DNA from: Massilia sp. HP4
GTDB lineage: Bacteria; Pseudomonadota; Gammaproteobacteria; Burkholderiales; Burkholderiaceae_D
Direction: 5' to 3'
DNA length: 64,000 bases
NCBI RefSeq assembly: GCF_005222695.1
Contig: NZ_STGG01000012.1
Coordinates: 489,827 to 553,826, forward strand
Numbering within the stretch: the stretch's first letter is position 1; every line of letters starts with the position of its first letter. The notes beneath the pieces were generated by a model, which did no database searches, was not told where the DNA came from, and saw only the letters and a list, made by a program, of their open reading frames with translations. Positions 42,678-51,771 of this stretch are shown piece after piece. The position numbers and the translations under genes are program-made.

Positions 42678-42983
42678 ATGAAATTGACTATCCACCCGGG
42701 CGCCGACGGCCGCCTGTCCATCCACGTCGCGGGCGACCTGACCATCTACCAGGCGGCCGAGGCGCGTGAATCGCTGCTGGCGCTGGTCGACAGCGCGCGG
42801 GCGGTCGACCTCGACCTGGCCGACGTCGGCGAGATCGACAGCGCCGGCCTGCAGCTGCTGCTGGCGACGGCGCGCACGCTCGCCGCCAGGGAGGGCAGCT
42901 TGCGCCTCACACGGCCGAACGCCGCGCTGGTCGAGACAATCGACCTGCTCGGCCTGGGCCGGCACCTGCCCATCGCCGCCTGA
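42678..42983 (+). CDS. STAS-domain protein in the che cluster
   Basis: 101 residues, one STAS domain, of the anti-sigma-factor-antagonist type. Its VGEIDSAGLQLLLATARTLA contains the D-S-A-G phospho-site loop (near 54-57). Lies between cheY and cheA and is probably translated with them. Its role is unknown; STAS proteins in chemosensory operons may couple the pathway to a partner-switch, which is inference here. Confidence 0.88.
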   Translation: MKLTIHPGADGRLSIHVAGDLTIYQAAEARESLLALVDSARAVDLDLADVGEIDSAGLQLLLATARTLAAREGSLRLTRPNAALVETIDLLGLGRHLPIAA

Positions 42984-42994
42984 AAGGAAACCCC

Positions 42995-45076
42995 ATGTCC
43001 ATCGAACAGGCACTGCAGACCTTCACCGCCGAGTGCCGTGAACTGCTGCAAGAAATGGAAGACGCGCTGCTCAGCGGCGTCAAGGGCAATGTGAGCGCCG
43101 ACAGCATCAATGCGGTATTCCGCGCGGCCCACACGATCAAGGGTTCGGCCGGCTTGTTCGGCCTGGACCACATCGTCGGCTTCACCCACGTCGCCGAGAG
43201 CGTGCTCGATGCCGTGCGCGCCGGACAACTGCCTTTCACGCCGGAGCTGATCGAACTGATGCTGGCCTGCCGCGACCACATCGCGCGCCTGGTCGACGAA
43301 GTGGCGGCCGGCCACCTGGACGAAGACCCTGGACTGGCCGACGCCGGCCAGCCGCTGCGGCAGCGGCTGGCGGCCTACCTCGGCGGCGAGTCGGCGGGCC
43401 AGGCCGCGGCTGCCCCCGATTCTGCGGCGGCCACCGCCGCCGCCGGCCACTGGCATATCTCGCTGCGTTTCGGCAGCGAGGTGCTGCGCAACGGGATGGA
43501 CCCGCTGTCCTTCCTGCGCTACCTGTCGACGCTCGGCAGCGTGGTGCATGTGGCGCCGGTGCTGGACGCCGTCCCGGCCCTCGACGAACTCGATGCCGAA
43601 GCCTGCTATCTCGGCCTGGAGCTGGCCCTGCGCAGCAGCGCCAGCCTGGCCGCCATCGAGGGTGCGTTCGAGTTCGTGCGCGATGACTGCCGCCTGCGCA
43701 TCGTGGCGCCCGACAGCCCACCCGAGGCCTACCGTGCGCTGCTGGACGAATTTCCCGCCGAGCGCGCCGTCATGCAGCGCCTGCTGGCCGAATGCGGCAG
43801 CTGGACCGAGGTCGATGCCGACGCGGCCCTCCCCGCCGCCGATTGCGCAGGCGAGCCGGATGCGGCCGAAGGCGCCCGCCCGCGCGAACGGCGCGGCCAG
43901 GAAAAGAACAGCGTGCGCGTCGATGCCGACAAGCTCGACCACCTGATCAACCTGGTGGGCGAACTGATCGTGGCCACCGCCGGCGCCAACCTGGCGGCGC
44001 GCCGTGCCCAGAACGTCGAACTGCAAGAATATGGCGCGACCCTCAATTCGCTGGTCGAGGACGTGCGCAACAGCGCCCTGCAGCTGCGCATGGTCAAAAT
44101 CGGCTCGACTTTCACCCGCTTCAAGCGCGTGGTGCACGACGTCGCGCGCGACCTGGGCAAGGACATCGAGCTGGCGATCGACGGCGAGGACACCGAGCTC
44201 GACAAGACCGTGGTCGAGAAGATCGCCGATCCGCTCACCCACCTGGTGAGGAATGCGATCGACCATGGCATCGAGCCGGCCGAGTTGCGCCGCGAACGCG
44301 GCAAGCCGGCGCACGGCACCATCTGGCTCAACGCCTACCACGATTCCGGCACCGTCGTGATCGAGGTCGGCGACGACGGCGGCGGCCTGCAGCGCGAGCG
44401 CCTGCTGGCCAAGGCGATCGAGCGCGGCATCGTCGAGGAAGGCCGCCACCTGAGCGACGCCGAGGTGTACGCATTGATCTTCGAGCCCGGTTTCTCGACC
44501 GCCGAGCAGGTGACCAACCTGTCCGGCCGCGGCGTCGGCATGGACGTCGTCAAGCGCAATATCACGGCGCTGCGCGGCACCATCCAGATCGACAGCACCC
44601 CGGGCGTGGGCACCACGATGCGGGTGCGCTTGCCGCTGACCCTGGCGATCATCGACGGCTTCCAGGTCGCGGTCGGCGGCTCGGTGTTCGTGGTGCCGCT
44701 CGAGATGGTCGAGGAATGCGTGGAATTTCGCAGCGACGACGCCCACGACTACGCCAACCTGCGCGGCACGGTGCTGCCCTTCATCCGCCTGCGCGAGCTG
44801 TTCGCCCTGGACGGCGCGGCCGCGAGCCGCCAGAGCCTGGTCGTGGTGCGCTACGCGGGCCAGCGCGCGGGCCTGGTGGTCGACGGCCTGCTGGGCGAAT
44901 CGCAGACCGTCATCAAACCCTTGGGCAAGGTATTCCGGCACATGCGCTGCATCAGCGGCTCCAGCATCCTCGGCAGCGGCGACGTGGCCCTGATCCTGGA
45001 CGTGCCATCCCTGATCCACCAGGCGGCGGGAGATCACGCGCGCCTGACCCAGCCGAGCGAATCGGCGTTCGCATAA
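42995..45076 (+). CDS. cheA: Chemotaxis histidine kinase CheA
   Basis: 693 residues. P1: HPT domain with phospho-acceptor His46 (RAAHTIKGSAGLFG). About 145-270: a domain between P1 and P3 in the usual CheY-binding (P2) position (WHISLRFGSEVLRNGMD). P3 dimerisation about 305-375, P4 ATPase with the N-box LTHLVRNAIDHGIEP (near 413) and GVGMDVVKRNI, and P5 CheW-like C-terminal domain. No receiver domain is fused. 11 bp after the STAS gene. Confidence 0.95.
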   Translation: MSIEQALQTFTAECRELLQEMEDALLSGVKGNVSADSINAVFRAAHTIKGSAGLFGLDHIVGFTHVAESVLDAVRAGQLPFTPELIELMLACRDHIARLVDEVAAGHLDEDPGLADAGQPLRQRLAAYLGGESAGQAAAAPDSAAATAAAGHWHISLRFGSEVLRNGMDPLSFLRYLSTLGSVVHVAPVLDAVPALDELDAEACYLGLELALRSSASLAAIEGAFEFVRDDCRLRIVAPDSPPEAYRALLDEFPAERAVMQRLLAECGSWTEVDADAALPAADCAGEPDAAEGARPRERRGQEKNSVRVDADKLDHLINLVGELIVATAGANLAARRAQNVELQEYGATLNSLVEDVRNSALQLRMVKIGSTFTRFKRVVHDVARDLGKDIELAIDGEDTELDKTVVEKIADPLTHLVRNAIDHGIEPAELRRERGKPAHGTIWLNAYHDSGTVVIEVGDDGGGLQRERLLAKAIERGIVEEGRHLSDAEVYALIFEPGFSTAEQVTNLSGRGVGMDVVKRNITALRGTIQIDSTPGVGTTMRVRLPLTLAIIDGFQVAVGGSVFVVPLEMVEECVEFRSDDAHDYANLRGTVLPFIRLRELFALDGAAASRQSLVVVRYAGQRAGLVVDGLLGESQTVIKPLGKVFRHMRCISGSSILGSGDVALILDVPSLIHQAAGDHARLTQPSESAFA

Positions 45077-45112
45077 CAACCATACCACCTACCTGTCTGA
45101 AGGAATCACATC

Positions 45113-46756
45113 ATGTTTAAGAATATGCGGATCGCCACCCGGCTGGCGCTCGGGTTCGGGATCGTGCTGGTCATGCTGGTTGCACAGTCGCTGATCAGCC
45201 TGAACAAGATGCACGACATGAACGCGCAGACGGTCCTGATCACCGAGGACCGCTATGTCAAGACCAAGCTGGCGTCCGAAGCGATCCAGGGCACGCTGGA
45301 CAATGGCCGCCTGGTGCGCAGCATCCTGCTGGCGGTCGACGAGGCCGAAGCCCAGAGCGCCAAGGAAACCATCGCCGCCAACCGTGCCGCCAATACCGAG
45401 ATCTTCAACCAGATCGAGAAGCTGATCGGCAGCGACAAGGGGCGGGCGCTGCTCAAGGACACCCTGGAGAAGCGCCGCATCCTGTCGGGCAAGTACGAGC
45501 CCCTGTACCAGTTGGCCAAGACCGACCCGGCCCGGGCCGTCGCCTACCTCAAGAACGATTTCGCGCCGGCCAACAACGGCCTGATTGCCGCTATCGGCAC
45601 ACTGTCTACCTACCAGGAAGAGCTGATGGTCGAATCGGCCAAGGAAGCGGCCAGTGCCTACCAGGATGCGAAGGACATGATCGTGACCCTGTCCAGCGCC
45701 GCCGTGCTGCTGTCGATCCTGATCGCCGTGCTGATCACCCGCAACCTGCTCAAGACCCTGGGCGGCGAGCCGGGCTACGCAGCCGACATCCTGATCGAAG
45801 TCTCGAAGGGCAACCTGGCGGTCGAGGTGGCGACCCGCAAGGGCGACAACGCCAGCATGATGTATGCGGTCAAGCAGATGGTCGAGCGCCTCTCCAGCAT
45901 CGTGCGCGAGGTCAACAGCGCCACCGACGCCCTGTCGAGCGCCTCGGAAGAAGTCAACGCCACCGCCCAGTCGCTGTCGCAGTCGTCGAGCGAACAGGCG
46001 GCCGGCGTGGAAGAAACCAGCGCCTCGATCGAGCAGATGACCGCCTCGATCTCGCAGAACACCGAGAATGCGCGCGTCACCGACGGCATGGCGACCAAGT
46101 CGGCGGCCGAGGCGCAGGAAGGCGGCGAAGCGGTCAAGGCGACCGTCAGCGCCATGAACCAGATCGCCCAGAAGATCGGCATCATCGACGACATCGCCTA
46201 CCAGACCAACCTGCTGGCGCTCAATGCCGCGATCGAAGCGGCGCGCGCCGGCGAGCATGGCAAGGGCTTCGCCGTGGTGGCGGCCGAGGTGCGCAAGCTG
46301 GCCGAACGCAGCCAGGTCGCGGCCCAGGAAATCAGCACCGTCGCCAGCTCGAGCGTCGAACTGGCCGGCCGCGCCGGCCGCCTGCTCGACGAGATGGTGC
46401 CGAACATCCGCAAGACCTCCGACCTGGTGCAGGAGATTACCGCCGCCTCCGAAGAGCAGTCGTCGGGCGTCGGCCAGATCAACGCCGCCGTCGGCCAGCT
46501 GAGCATGGCCACCCAGCAGAACGCATCGAGCTCGGAAGAACTGGCGGCGACCGCCGAAGAACTCGCGAGCCAGGCTGAGCAGCTGCAACAGACGATGGCC
46601 TTCTTCACCGTGGCCGGTGAAAAGCAGCGCGACACCCGCGTGCGCAAGTCCCCGGCAGCCAAGCCGGCGCTGGCCAACCGCGGCATGTCGCGCGCCGGCG
46701 CGGTCTCGATGGCGGCCGCGGGCGACCTCGACGAAGCCGCCTTCACCAACTTCTAA
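45113..46756 (+). CDS. Methyl-accepting chemotaxis protein, 4-helix-bundle type
   Basis: 547 residues. First membrane span about 8-28, a periplasmic helical domain to about 185 (4HB_MCP type), second span [24 protein letters not shown] domain (about 215-265), and the signalling hairpin [41 protein letters not shown]. The last five residues, AFTNF, fit the x-[HFYW]-x2-[HFYW] tether that recruits CheR/CheB. Located between cheA and cheW. Confidence 0.93.
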   Translation: MFKNMRIATRLALGFGIVLVMLVAQSLISLNKMHDMNAQTVLITEDRYVKTKLASEAIQGTLDNGRLVRSILLAVDEAEAQSAKETIAANRAANTEIFNQIEKLIGSDKGRALLKDTLEKRRILSGKYEPLYQLAKTDPARAVAYLKNDFAPANNGLIAAIGTLSTYQEELMVESAKEAASAYQDAKDMIVTLSSAAVLLSILIAVLITRNLLKTLGGEPGYAADILIEVSKGNLAVEVATRKGDNASMMYAVKQMVERLSSIVREVNSATDALSSASEEVNATAQSLSQSSSEQAAGVEETSASIEQMTASISQNTENARVTDGMATKSAAEAQEGGEAVKATVSAMNQIAQKIGIIDDIAYQTNLLALNAAIEAARAGEHGKGFAVVAAEVRKLAERSQVAAQEISTVASSSVELAGRAGRLLDEMVPNIRKTSDLVQEITAASEEQSSGVGQINAAVGQLSMATQQNASSSEELAATAEELASQAEQLQQTMAFFTVAGEKQRDTRVRKSPAAKPALANRGMSRAGAVSMAAAGDLDEAAFTNF

Positions 46757-46765
46757 AGGCCGCGC

Positions 46766-47278
46766 ATGAAACCAGCAACGACGCAGTCGGCCGCGCCCAG
46801 GCAGGAGCCGACGCAATACCTGACCTTCAGCTCCGGCAGCGAGACTTTTGCGATCGGCATCCTGTGCGTCAAGGAGATCATCGAGTACGCCGGCGTGACT
46901 GAAGTGCCGATGATGTCGGAGTGCGTGCGCGGCGTGATCAACCTGCGCGGAGCGGTCGTCACGGTGATGGACCTGGCGGCGCGCTTCGGCCGTCCTCGCG
47001 CCGAGATCGGCAAGCGTACCTGCGTGATCATCGTCGAACTCGAGGAAGCCGGCGAGCAGCACGTGGTCGGCATCCTGGTCGACAGCGTCAGCGCGGTGCT
47101 CGAGATCGCACCGGAGGACATCGAGCCGCCGCCCGGCTTCGGCGCCCGCATCCGCACCGAATTCATCGCCGGAATGGGCAAGGTGAAGGACCGGTTCGTG
47201 ATCCTGCTCGACGTGGCGCGCGTGTTCTCGATCGAAGAGATCGCCCTGCTGCAGGCGGCCGGCACCAGCGCGGAATAG
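46766..47278 (+). CDS. cheW: Chemotaxis coupling protein CheW
   Basis: 170 residues, a single CheW domain: QYLTFSSGSETFAIGILCVKEIIEYAGVTEVPMM, GVINLRGAVVTVMDLAARFG and VGILVDSVSAVLEI. Links the receptors to CheA. 9 bp after the MCP gene. Confidence 0.94.
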   Translation: MKPATTQSAAPRQEPTQYLTFSSGSETFAIGILCVKEIIEYAGVTEVPMMSECVRGVINLRGAVVTVMDLAARFGRPRAEIGKRTCVIIVELEEAGEQHVVGILVDSVSAVLEIAPEDIEPPPGFGARIRTEFIAGMGKVKDRFVILLDVARVFSIEEIALLQAAGTSAE

Positions 47279-47285
47279 GATCGCC

Positions 47286-48107
47286 ATGCTTCGTCCGTCC
47301 ATCAGCGACCAGGAGTTCGCCCAGTTCCAGCGCTTCATCTTCGACGCCGCCGGCATCAGCATGTCGGGCGCCAAGAAGGCGCTGGTGAGCGGGCGCCTGG
47401 CCAAGCGCCTCGACCATTGCGGCCTGGCCAGCTACGGCGCCTATTTCAAGCTGCTCAGCAGCGGCTCGGCCGAGGGCGAGTTCCAGACCGCGGTCGACCT
47501 GTTGACCACCAACGAGACTTATTTCTTCAGGGAGGGCCGCCACTTCGAGGTGCTGCGCGAGCATGCGCTGGCAGCGGCGGAGCGGGGCCGCGAATTCCAT
47601 GTGTGGAGCGCGGCCTGTTCCAGCGGCGAGGAGCCCTACAGCATGGCGATGACCCTGGCCGACGCCCTCGGCAAGCGCAGCCGCTGGAGCGTGCTGGGCT
47701 CGGACATCAGCACCGCCGTGCTGGCGCGCGCGCGCCGCGGCCACTATCCGCTCGAGCGCGCGCGGCTGCTGCCGTCGCCCCTGCTGCAGCGCTTCTGCCT
47801 GAAGGGCACCGGCGAGCAGGAAGGGACCATGCTGGTGTCGAAGGAAGTGCGCAGCCAGGTGCAGTTCGCCCAGGTCAACTTGAACGAGGAATTGCCGCGC
47901 CTGGGACCGTTCGACATGGTCTTCCTGCGCAATGTGATGATTTATTTCAGCAAGGAGACCAAGCGCGAGGTCGTCAAGCGGATCGCCTCGACCCTGCGGC
48001 CGGGCGGCGTGCTGTGCATCGGCCACTCCGAAAGCCTGCACGACATCTGCGGCGAACTGCGGCCAATCGCACCGTCGGTCTATCGCAAGCCCGGGAACGG
48101 CGCGTGA
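47286..48107 (+). CDS. cheR: Chemotaxis protein methyltransferase CheR
   Basis: 273 residues. N-terminal helical domain, then the SAM fold: [58 protein letters not shown]. Methylates glutamates of the receptors. The stop overlaps the cheB GTG start by 4 bp (GTGA). Confidence 0.94.
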   Translation: MLRPSISDQEFAQFQRFIFDAAGISMSGAKKALVSGRLAKRLDHCGLASYGAYFKLLSSGSAEGEFQTAVDLLTTNETYFFREGRHFEVLREHALAAAERGREFHVWSAACSSGEEPYSMAMTLADALGKRSRWSVLGSDISTAVLARARRGHYPLERARLLPSPLLQRFCLKGTGEQEGTMLVSKEVRSQVQFAQVNLNEELPRLGPFDMVFLRNVMIYFSKETKREVVKRIASTLRPGGVLCIGHSESLHDICGELRPIAPSVYRKPGNGA

Positions 48108-49201
48108 CGGCGCGCCGCATCAAGGTCATGATCGTGGACGATTCCGCGGTCGTGCGCCAGGTCGCCTCGGAGATCCTGGGCAGCGACCCGGCGATCGAGG
48201 TGATCGGGGTGGCCTCGGACCCGATCCTGGCCATGGCCAGGATGAAGAACGCCTGGCCCGACGTGATCCTGCTCGATATCGAGATGCCCAAGATGGATGG
48301 CCTGACCTTCCTGCGCCGCATCATGGCCGAGCGCCCGACGGCGGTGGTGATCTGCTCGACCCTGACCGAGCAGGGCGCGCGCACCACGGTCGAGGCGCTG
48401 GCGGCAGGCGCGGTCACCACCATCGGCAAGCCCCGGCTCGGCCTCAAGCAATTCCTGAGCGAGTCGACCGAGAGCCTGGCCAGCGTGATCAAGGCGGCAG
48501 CGCGCGCCAACGTCGGCGTGCTGGCAGCGCGTGCGCGCAACGTGCCAGCGGCGGCCCCCGCGGTGCCGGCGCCGAAGCTCTCCGCCGACGCGGTGCTGCC
48601 CCCGGGCGGCCACGGGCCGATGGCCCAGACCACGGAACGGGTGGTCGCGATCGGCACTTCCACCGGCGGCACGCAGGCGCTGGAAGAAGTACTCACCGCG
48701 CTGCCCCAGGTCTCGCCCGGCATCGTGATCGTCCAGCACATGCCCGAGAAATTCACCGCCGCCTTCGCAGCCCGCCTCGACAGCATCTGCCGTATCCGCG
48801 TGCAGGAAGCGCGCCAGGGCATGCGCGTGATGGCCGGCCAGGCCTTGCTGGCCCCCGGCGGCAAGCACCTGCTGCTGCGCCGCAGCGGCGCCCAGTACCA
48901 CGTCGACGTGGTCGACGGGCCGCTGGTCAACCGCCACCGGCCCTCGGTCGACGTGCTGTTCAGGTCAGTGGCCAAGAGCGCCGGCGCCAACGCGCTCGGC
49001 GTCATCATGACCGGCATGGGCGACGATGGCGCGGCCGGCCTGCTTGAGATGAAGCAGGCCGGCGCCGCGACCGTGGCCCAGGACGAAGCCAGCTGCGTGG
49101 TCTATGGCATGCCAAAAGAAGCCGTCAAGCGCGGTGCGGTCGAGCGCAGCCTGCCGCTGCGCGGGATCGCGGGCGAGATCATGAAGCAGATGCGGATGTG
49201 A
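48104..49201 (+). CDS. cheB: Chemotaxis response regulator and methylesterase CheB
   Basis: 365 residues from GTG 48104. Receiver domain (1-120) with phospho-Asp in [12 protein letters not shown], a proline/alanine-rich linker, and a methylesterase domain with the triad Ser in [13 protein letters not shown] (near 184), His in [13 protein letters not shown] (near 210) and Asp in [11 protein letters not shown] (near 304). Removes methyl groups from the receptors. Ends the cluster; no cheD or cheZ is present. Confidence 0.95.
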   Translation: MTARRIKVMIVDDSAVVRQVASEILGSDPAIEVIGVASDPILAMARMKNAWPDVILLDIEMPKMDGLTFLRRIMAERPTAVVICSTLTEQGARTTVEALAAGAVTTIGKPRLGLKQFLSESTESLASVIKAAARANVGVLAARARNVPAAAPAVPAPKLSADAVLPPGGHGPMAQTTERVVAIGTSTGGTQALEEVLTALPQVSPGIVIVQHMPEKFTAAFAARLDSICRIRVQEARQGMRVMAGQALLAPGGKHLLLRRSGAQYHVDVVDGPLVNRHRPSVDVLFRSVAKSAGANALGVIMTGMGDDGAAGLLEMKQAGAATVAQDEASCVVYGMPKEAVKRGAVERSLPLRGIAGEIMKQMRM

Positions 49202-49210
49202 TCCGCACTC

Positions 49211-49597
49211 CTACGGACAGTTCCCCACAATGTAATAGCCCTGCGCCGTCTGCGCCAGCGTGCTGGTGAAGAATGTGTTGTACAGGCCCATGTTCTGGTT
49301 CGAGCCATTGGCGAGCGCGTAGCCACCGCCGGCATGGGCGCGGCCCGCCTGCACATGGGCGTAGTTGCTGGCGCTGGAGGTGGTGCAGGTGAACACCGGC
49401 GGCGGCGTGCCGCCGCCGACCTGGAAGGCCGGTATGGTGCAGGCGCCGGACGCTTGCCCATTGCTGCCGATGGCGGTCACGCTGCCGCTGTAACCGGGGC
49501 CGGCCTGGACCGGGGTTTGTGCGACGGCGTGGGAGAAGGGCGCCGATAGCGCCAGGCAGATCGCGGCTTGCGCCGCTCGTCGATGGAAGGGCTGCAT
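49211..49597 (-). CDS. Small secreted protein, unknown function
   Basis: 128 residues from the ATG at 49597 (CGGAGA ribosome site upstream); a longer frame start is unsupported. Signal peptide MQPFHRRAAQAAICLALSAPFSHAVAQ, cleavage likely near 27. The mature part has three cysteines and the segment NYAHVQAGRAHAGGGYALANGSNQNMGLYN. From memory this resembles a tail module seen on some secreted PHA depolymerases and related enzymes, but no catalytic domain is present here. Converges on cheB with a 9-bp gap. Confidence 0.7.
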   Translation of the reverse strand: MQPFHRRAAQAAICLALSAPFSHAVAQTPVQAGPGYSGSVTAIGSNGQASGACTIPAFQVGGGTPPPVFTCTTSSASNYAHVQAGRAHAGGGYALANGSNQNMGLYNTFFTSTLAQTAQGYYIVGNCP

Positions 49598-49745
49598 GCT
49601 GTGTCTCCGAATATGGTTGTCGTGGGCTGGCGCGAAAGGCCTGCCGACTTTCATCATAGTGCGGAGAACGAGGCGCACAAGCGGGCGTGCGAGCACGCCG
49701 CTTGTGCGTTTTTGCACGACCTGGACGGCCATGCAGGGAGGGTCG

Positions 49746-51632
49746 CTACTGCATCAGTTCCGAGATCATCTTGACCGGCGCATTGCCATAGCTGAGGAAC
49801 TGGTCGTGGAACTCCTTCAGCTTGAACCGGTCGCCCAGCTGCTGCTTGCGGCGTTCACGCAATTCCATGATCTGGTGGTAGCCGCTGAAGTAGCTGGTCA
49901 GCTGCACCGAGGTCAGGGTCACGCGGCGCCATTTTTCGTCGGCTTCCTGGCGCGTCTGGAAGGCCTGGCGGGTGAGCAGGTCGATCGCCGCCTCTTGCCC
50001 CATGCCGTTCACATGCACGCTGTAGTCGAGGATGGTGTTGGTCACACTGCGCAGGTTCCATTTCGAGTACATCAGCCACATCTCGGGCGCGTTGTCGCCA
50101 TAGCCCGATTCGAGCATCATGCGCTCGCCATACACGGCCCAGCCCTCGACCATCGCGCCATTGCCGAACAGCGACTTGATCAGCGAAGGCGAGCGGTTGG
50201 CGTGTACCAGCTGCGCATAGTGGCCGGGGATCGCCTCGTGGATGTTCAGGATCTGCAGGATCCACTCGTTGTACTCGCGCAGGCTGCTCTCGGCCTGCTG
50301 CGCCGAGAGGCTGTCCATCGGTGTGACGTTGTAATACGTCTTGTCCTTCGAGCGGTAGGGGCCGGGCGCGTCGATGCTGGCGCCGGCCACGCCGCGCTGG
50401 TACATCGGGGTCTCGCGCACCTCGAGCGGCTTGCTCGGGTCCAGGGTCAAGAGGTCGTGCTTGATCACCCAGTCCTGCAGCAGCGGGATCTGGCGCCGGA
50501 TCTCGGCGAAGAAGTTCTCGCGCGCCACGTGGCGGCTTGATAACTTGTCGATCATCATGCCGATCTTCTGGAAGCGGTCCTGCGGCTTGTTCACGCCCGC
50601 CATATGGCGCGGCCACAGCTCGTCCGAGATGCGGTCCATATTCGACAGCAGTTCCTCGCGCGTGACCAAGGCCTTGCGGAAGGTCTCTTCGGCGCTGGAG
50701 GACGACTGGATGTCGAGCGCGAATTTCTGCTCGTACAGCGCCTTGCCGGCGCGGAAAGGCCGCGCCTGGCCGCTGGCCGCCTGGCGCTTTTCGACGCCGT
50801 TCAAGAAGTCGACATAGCCCAGCACCGCGCTGCCGGCGTTGGCGATGCGCTGGGCGAAGATGGCTTTTTCTTGCGGGGTCAGGATCGATTCCTCGGCCGC
50901 GCGGCCCAGGTCGGCCAGCACCGCCATCGTGCCCGGCGCCTGGCCGATTGCGAGCTGGGTGTGTTCGCGCGTCGGATGGGTGATCGAGGCTTGCGCCGCC
51001 GCGTAATAGGCCGGCACATCGGCCAGGCGCTTGAGGATGGTGCGCAGGCGCTGCGGCTTGGCCGCGTAGTCGGTGTTAAGGATCAGGTCGAGCGGCGCGG
51101 CGACGTTGTACTGCGACGGATTCCACTCGAACTCGCGCCAGGTAGTCAGGCGCCAGCGGTCCTTTTCCAGCTTGTTGACCAGCAGGGCCAGGTCGGTGCG
51201 GTAGCGCGGCGACAGCTGCCTGGGATCGAGCTTGCCGAATTTTTCCAGCCACTCGTTGGCGAAGGCGAGCTGCTTGGCCCGCGTGTCGGCATTCGGGATG
51301 GTCAGGTTGGCGGCGTGGTCGAACTTGCCGACGTAGATGCCGCCTTCCGGATCGTTGCGCCACAGGGCGGTCAGGTACTGCATGCTCAGGGTCGACATGC
51401 GGCGGTCGAGGCGCATTTCGGCGGCGTTGGCGTTGGCGACGCCAGCCGCTGCCGCCGTCGCGCCCACTGCCGCGGCGCCGACGAGGGCCTTCTTGCCTTT
51501 GCCCGGGGTCTTCTTCTTGACGACCTTCGAGGACTTGGCCTTGCCCTTGGCCGGTTTGGAAGTGGCGGCGACGGCCGGCGTCAGTGCGAAACACGCCAGC
51601 AAGGCTGCCAGCGCGATTTTCGTTTTCATCAT
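49746..51632 (-). CDS. DUF885 family secreted protein, probable metallopeptidase-like
   Basis: 628 residues from the ATG at 51632 (MMKTKIALAALLACFALTPAVAATS); the frame stays open 36 codons further upstream without support. Signal peptide, then a very lysine-rich linker (SKPAKGKAKSSKVVKKKTPGK, about 23-45) and an alanine-rich stretch. The DUF885 body includes the HEAIPGHYAQ motif (zinc-peptidase-like HExxxH) near 485 and VEGWAVYGERMMLESG. DUF885 members are often annotated as secreted peptidases; activity is not proven for this protein. Confidence 0.87.
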   Translation of the reverse strand: MMKTKIALAALLACFALTPAVAATSKPAKGKAKSSKVVKKKTPGKGKKALVGAAAVGATAAAAGVANANAAEMRLDRRMSTLSMQYLTALWRNDPEGGIYVGKFDHAANLTIPNADTRAKQLAFANEWLEKFGKLDPRQLSPRYRTDLALLVNKLEKDRWRLTTWREFEWNPSQYNVAAPLDLILNTDYAAKPQRLRTILKRLADVPAYYAAAQASITHPTREHTQLAIGQAPGTMAVLADLGRAAEESILTPQEKAIFAQRIANAGSAVLGYVDFLNGVEKRQAASGQARPFRAGKALYEQKFALDIQSSSSAEETFRKALVTREELLSNMDRISDELWPRHMAGVNKPQDRFQKIGMMIDKLSSRHVARENFFAEIRRQIPLLQDWVIKHDLLTLDPSKPLEVRETPMYQRGVAGASIDAPGPYRSKDKTYYNVTPMDSLSAQQAESSLREYNEWILQILNIHEAIPGHYAQLVHANRSPSLIKSLFGNGAMVEGWAVYGERMMLESGYGDNAPEMWLMYSKWNLRSVTNTILDYSVHVNGMGQEAAIDLLTRQAFQTRQEADEKWRRVTLTSVQLTSYFSGYHQIMELRERRKQQLGDRFKLKEFHDQFLSYGNAPVKMISELMQ

Positions 51633-51771
51633 CGTATTCAGGCCCTGTAACGTAAGGAGATGTCTTGACGCGCGCATGCGCGAAGGCGTGCAGATTAGCA
51701 CCAAACGCTGCATTTGCCGACAGTTGAAACATTCCGACACGCATGAATGTCAACGTTGACCAAAGTGCAAG

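Noticed and set aside
45089..47404. 771-codon minus-strand frame over the receptor and cheW
   Set aside because: Shadow; low-complexity Gly/Arg/Asp protein.
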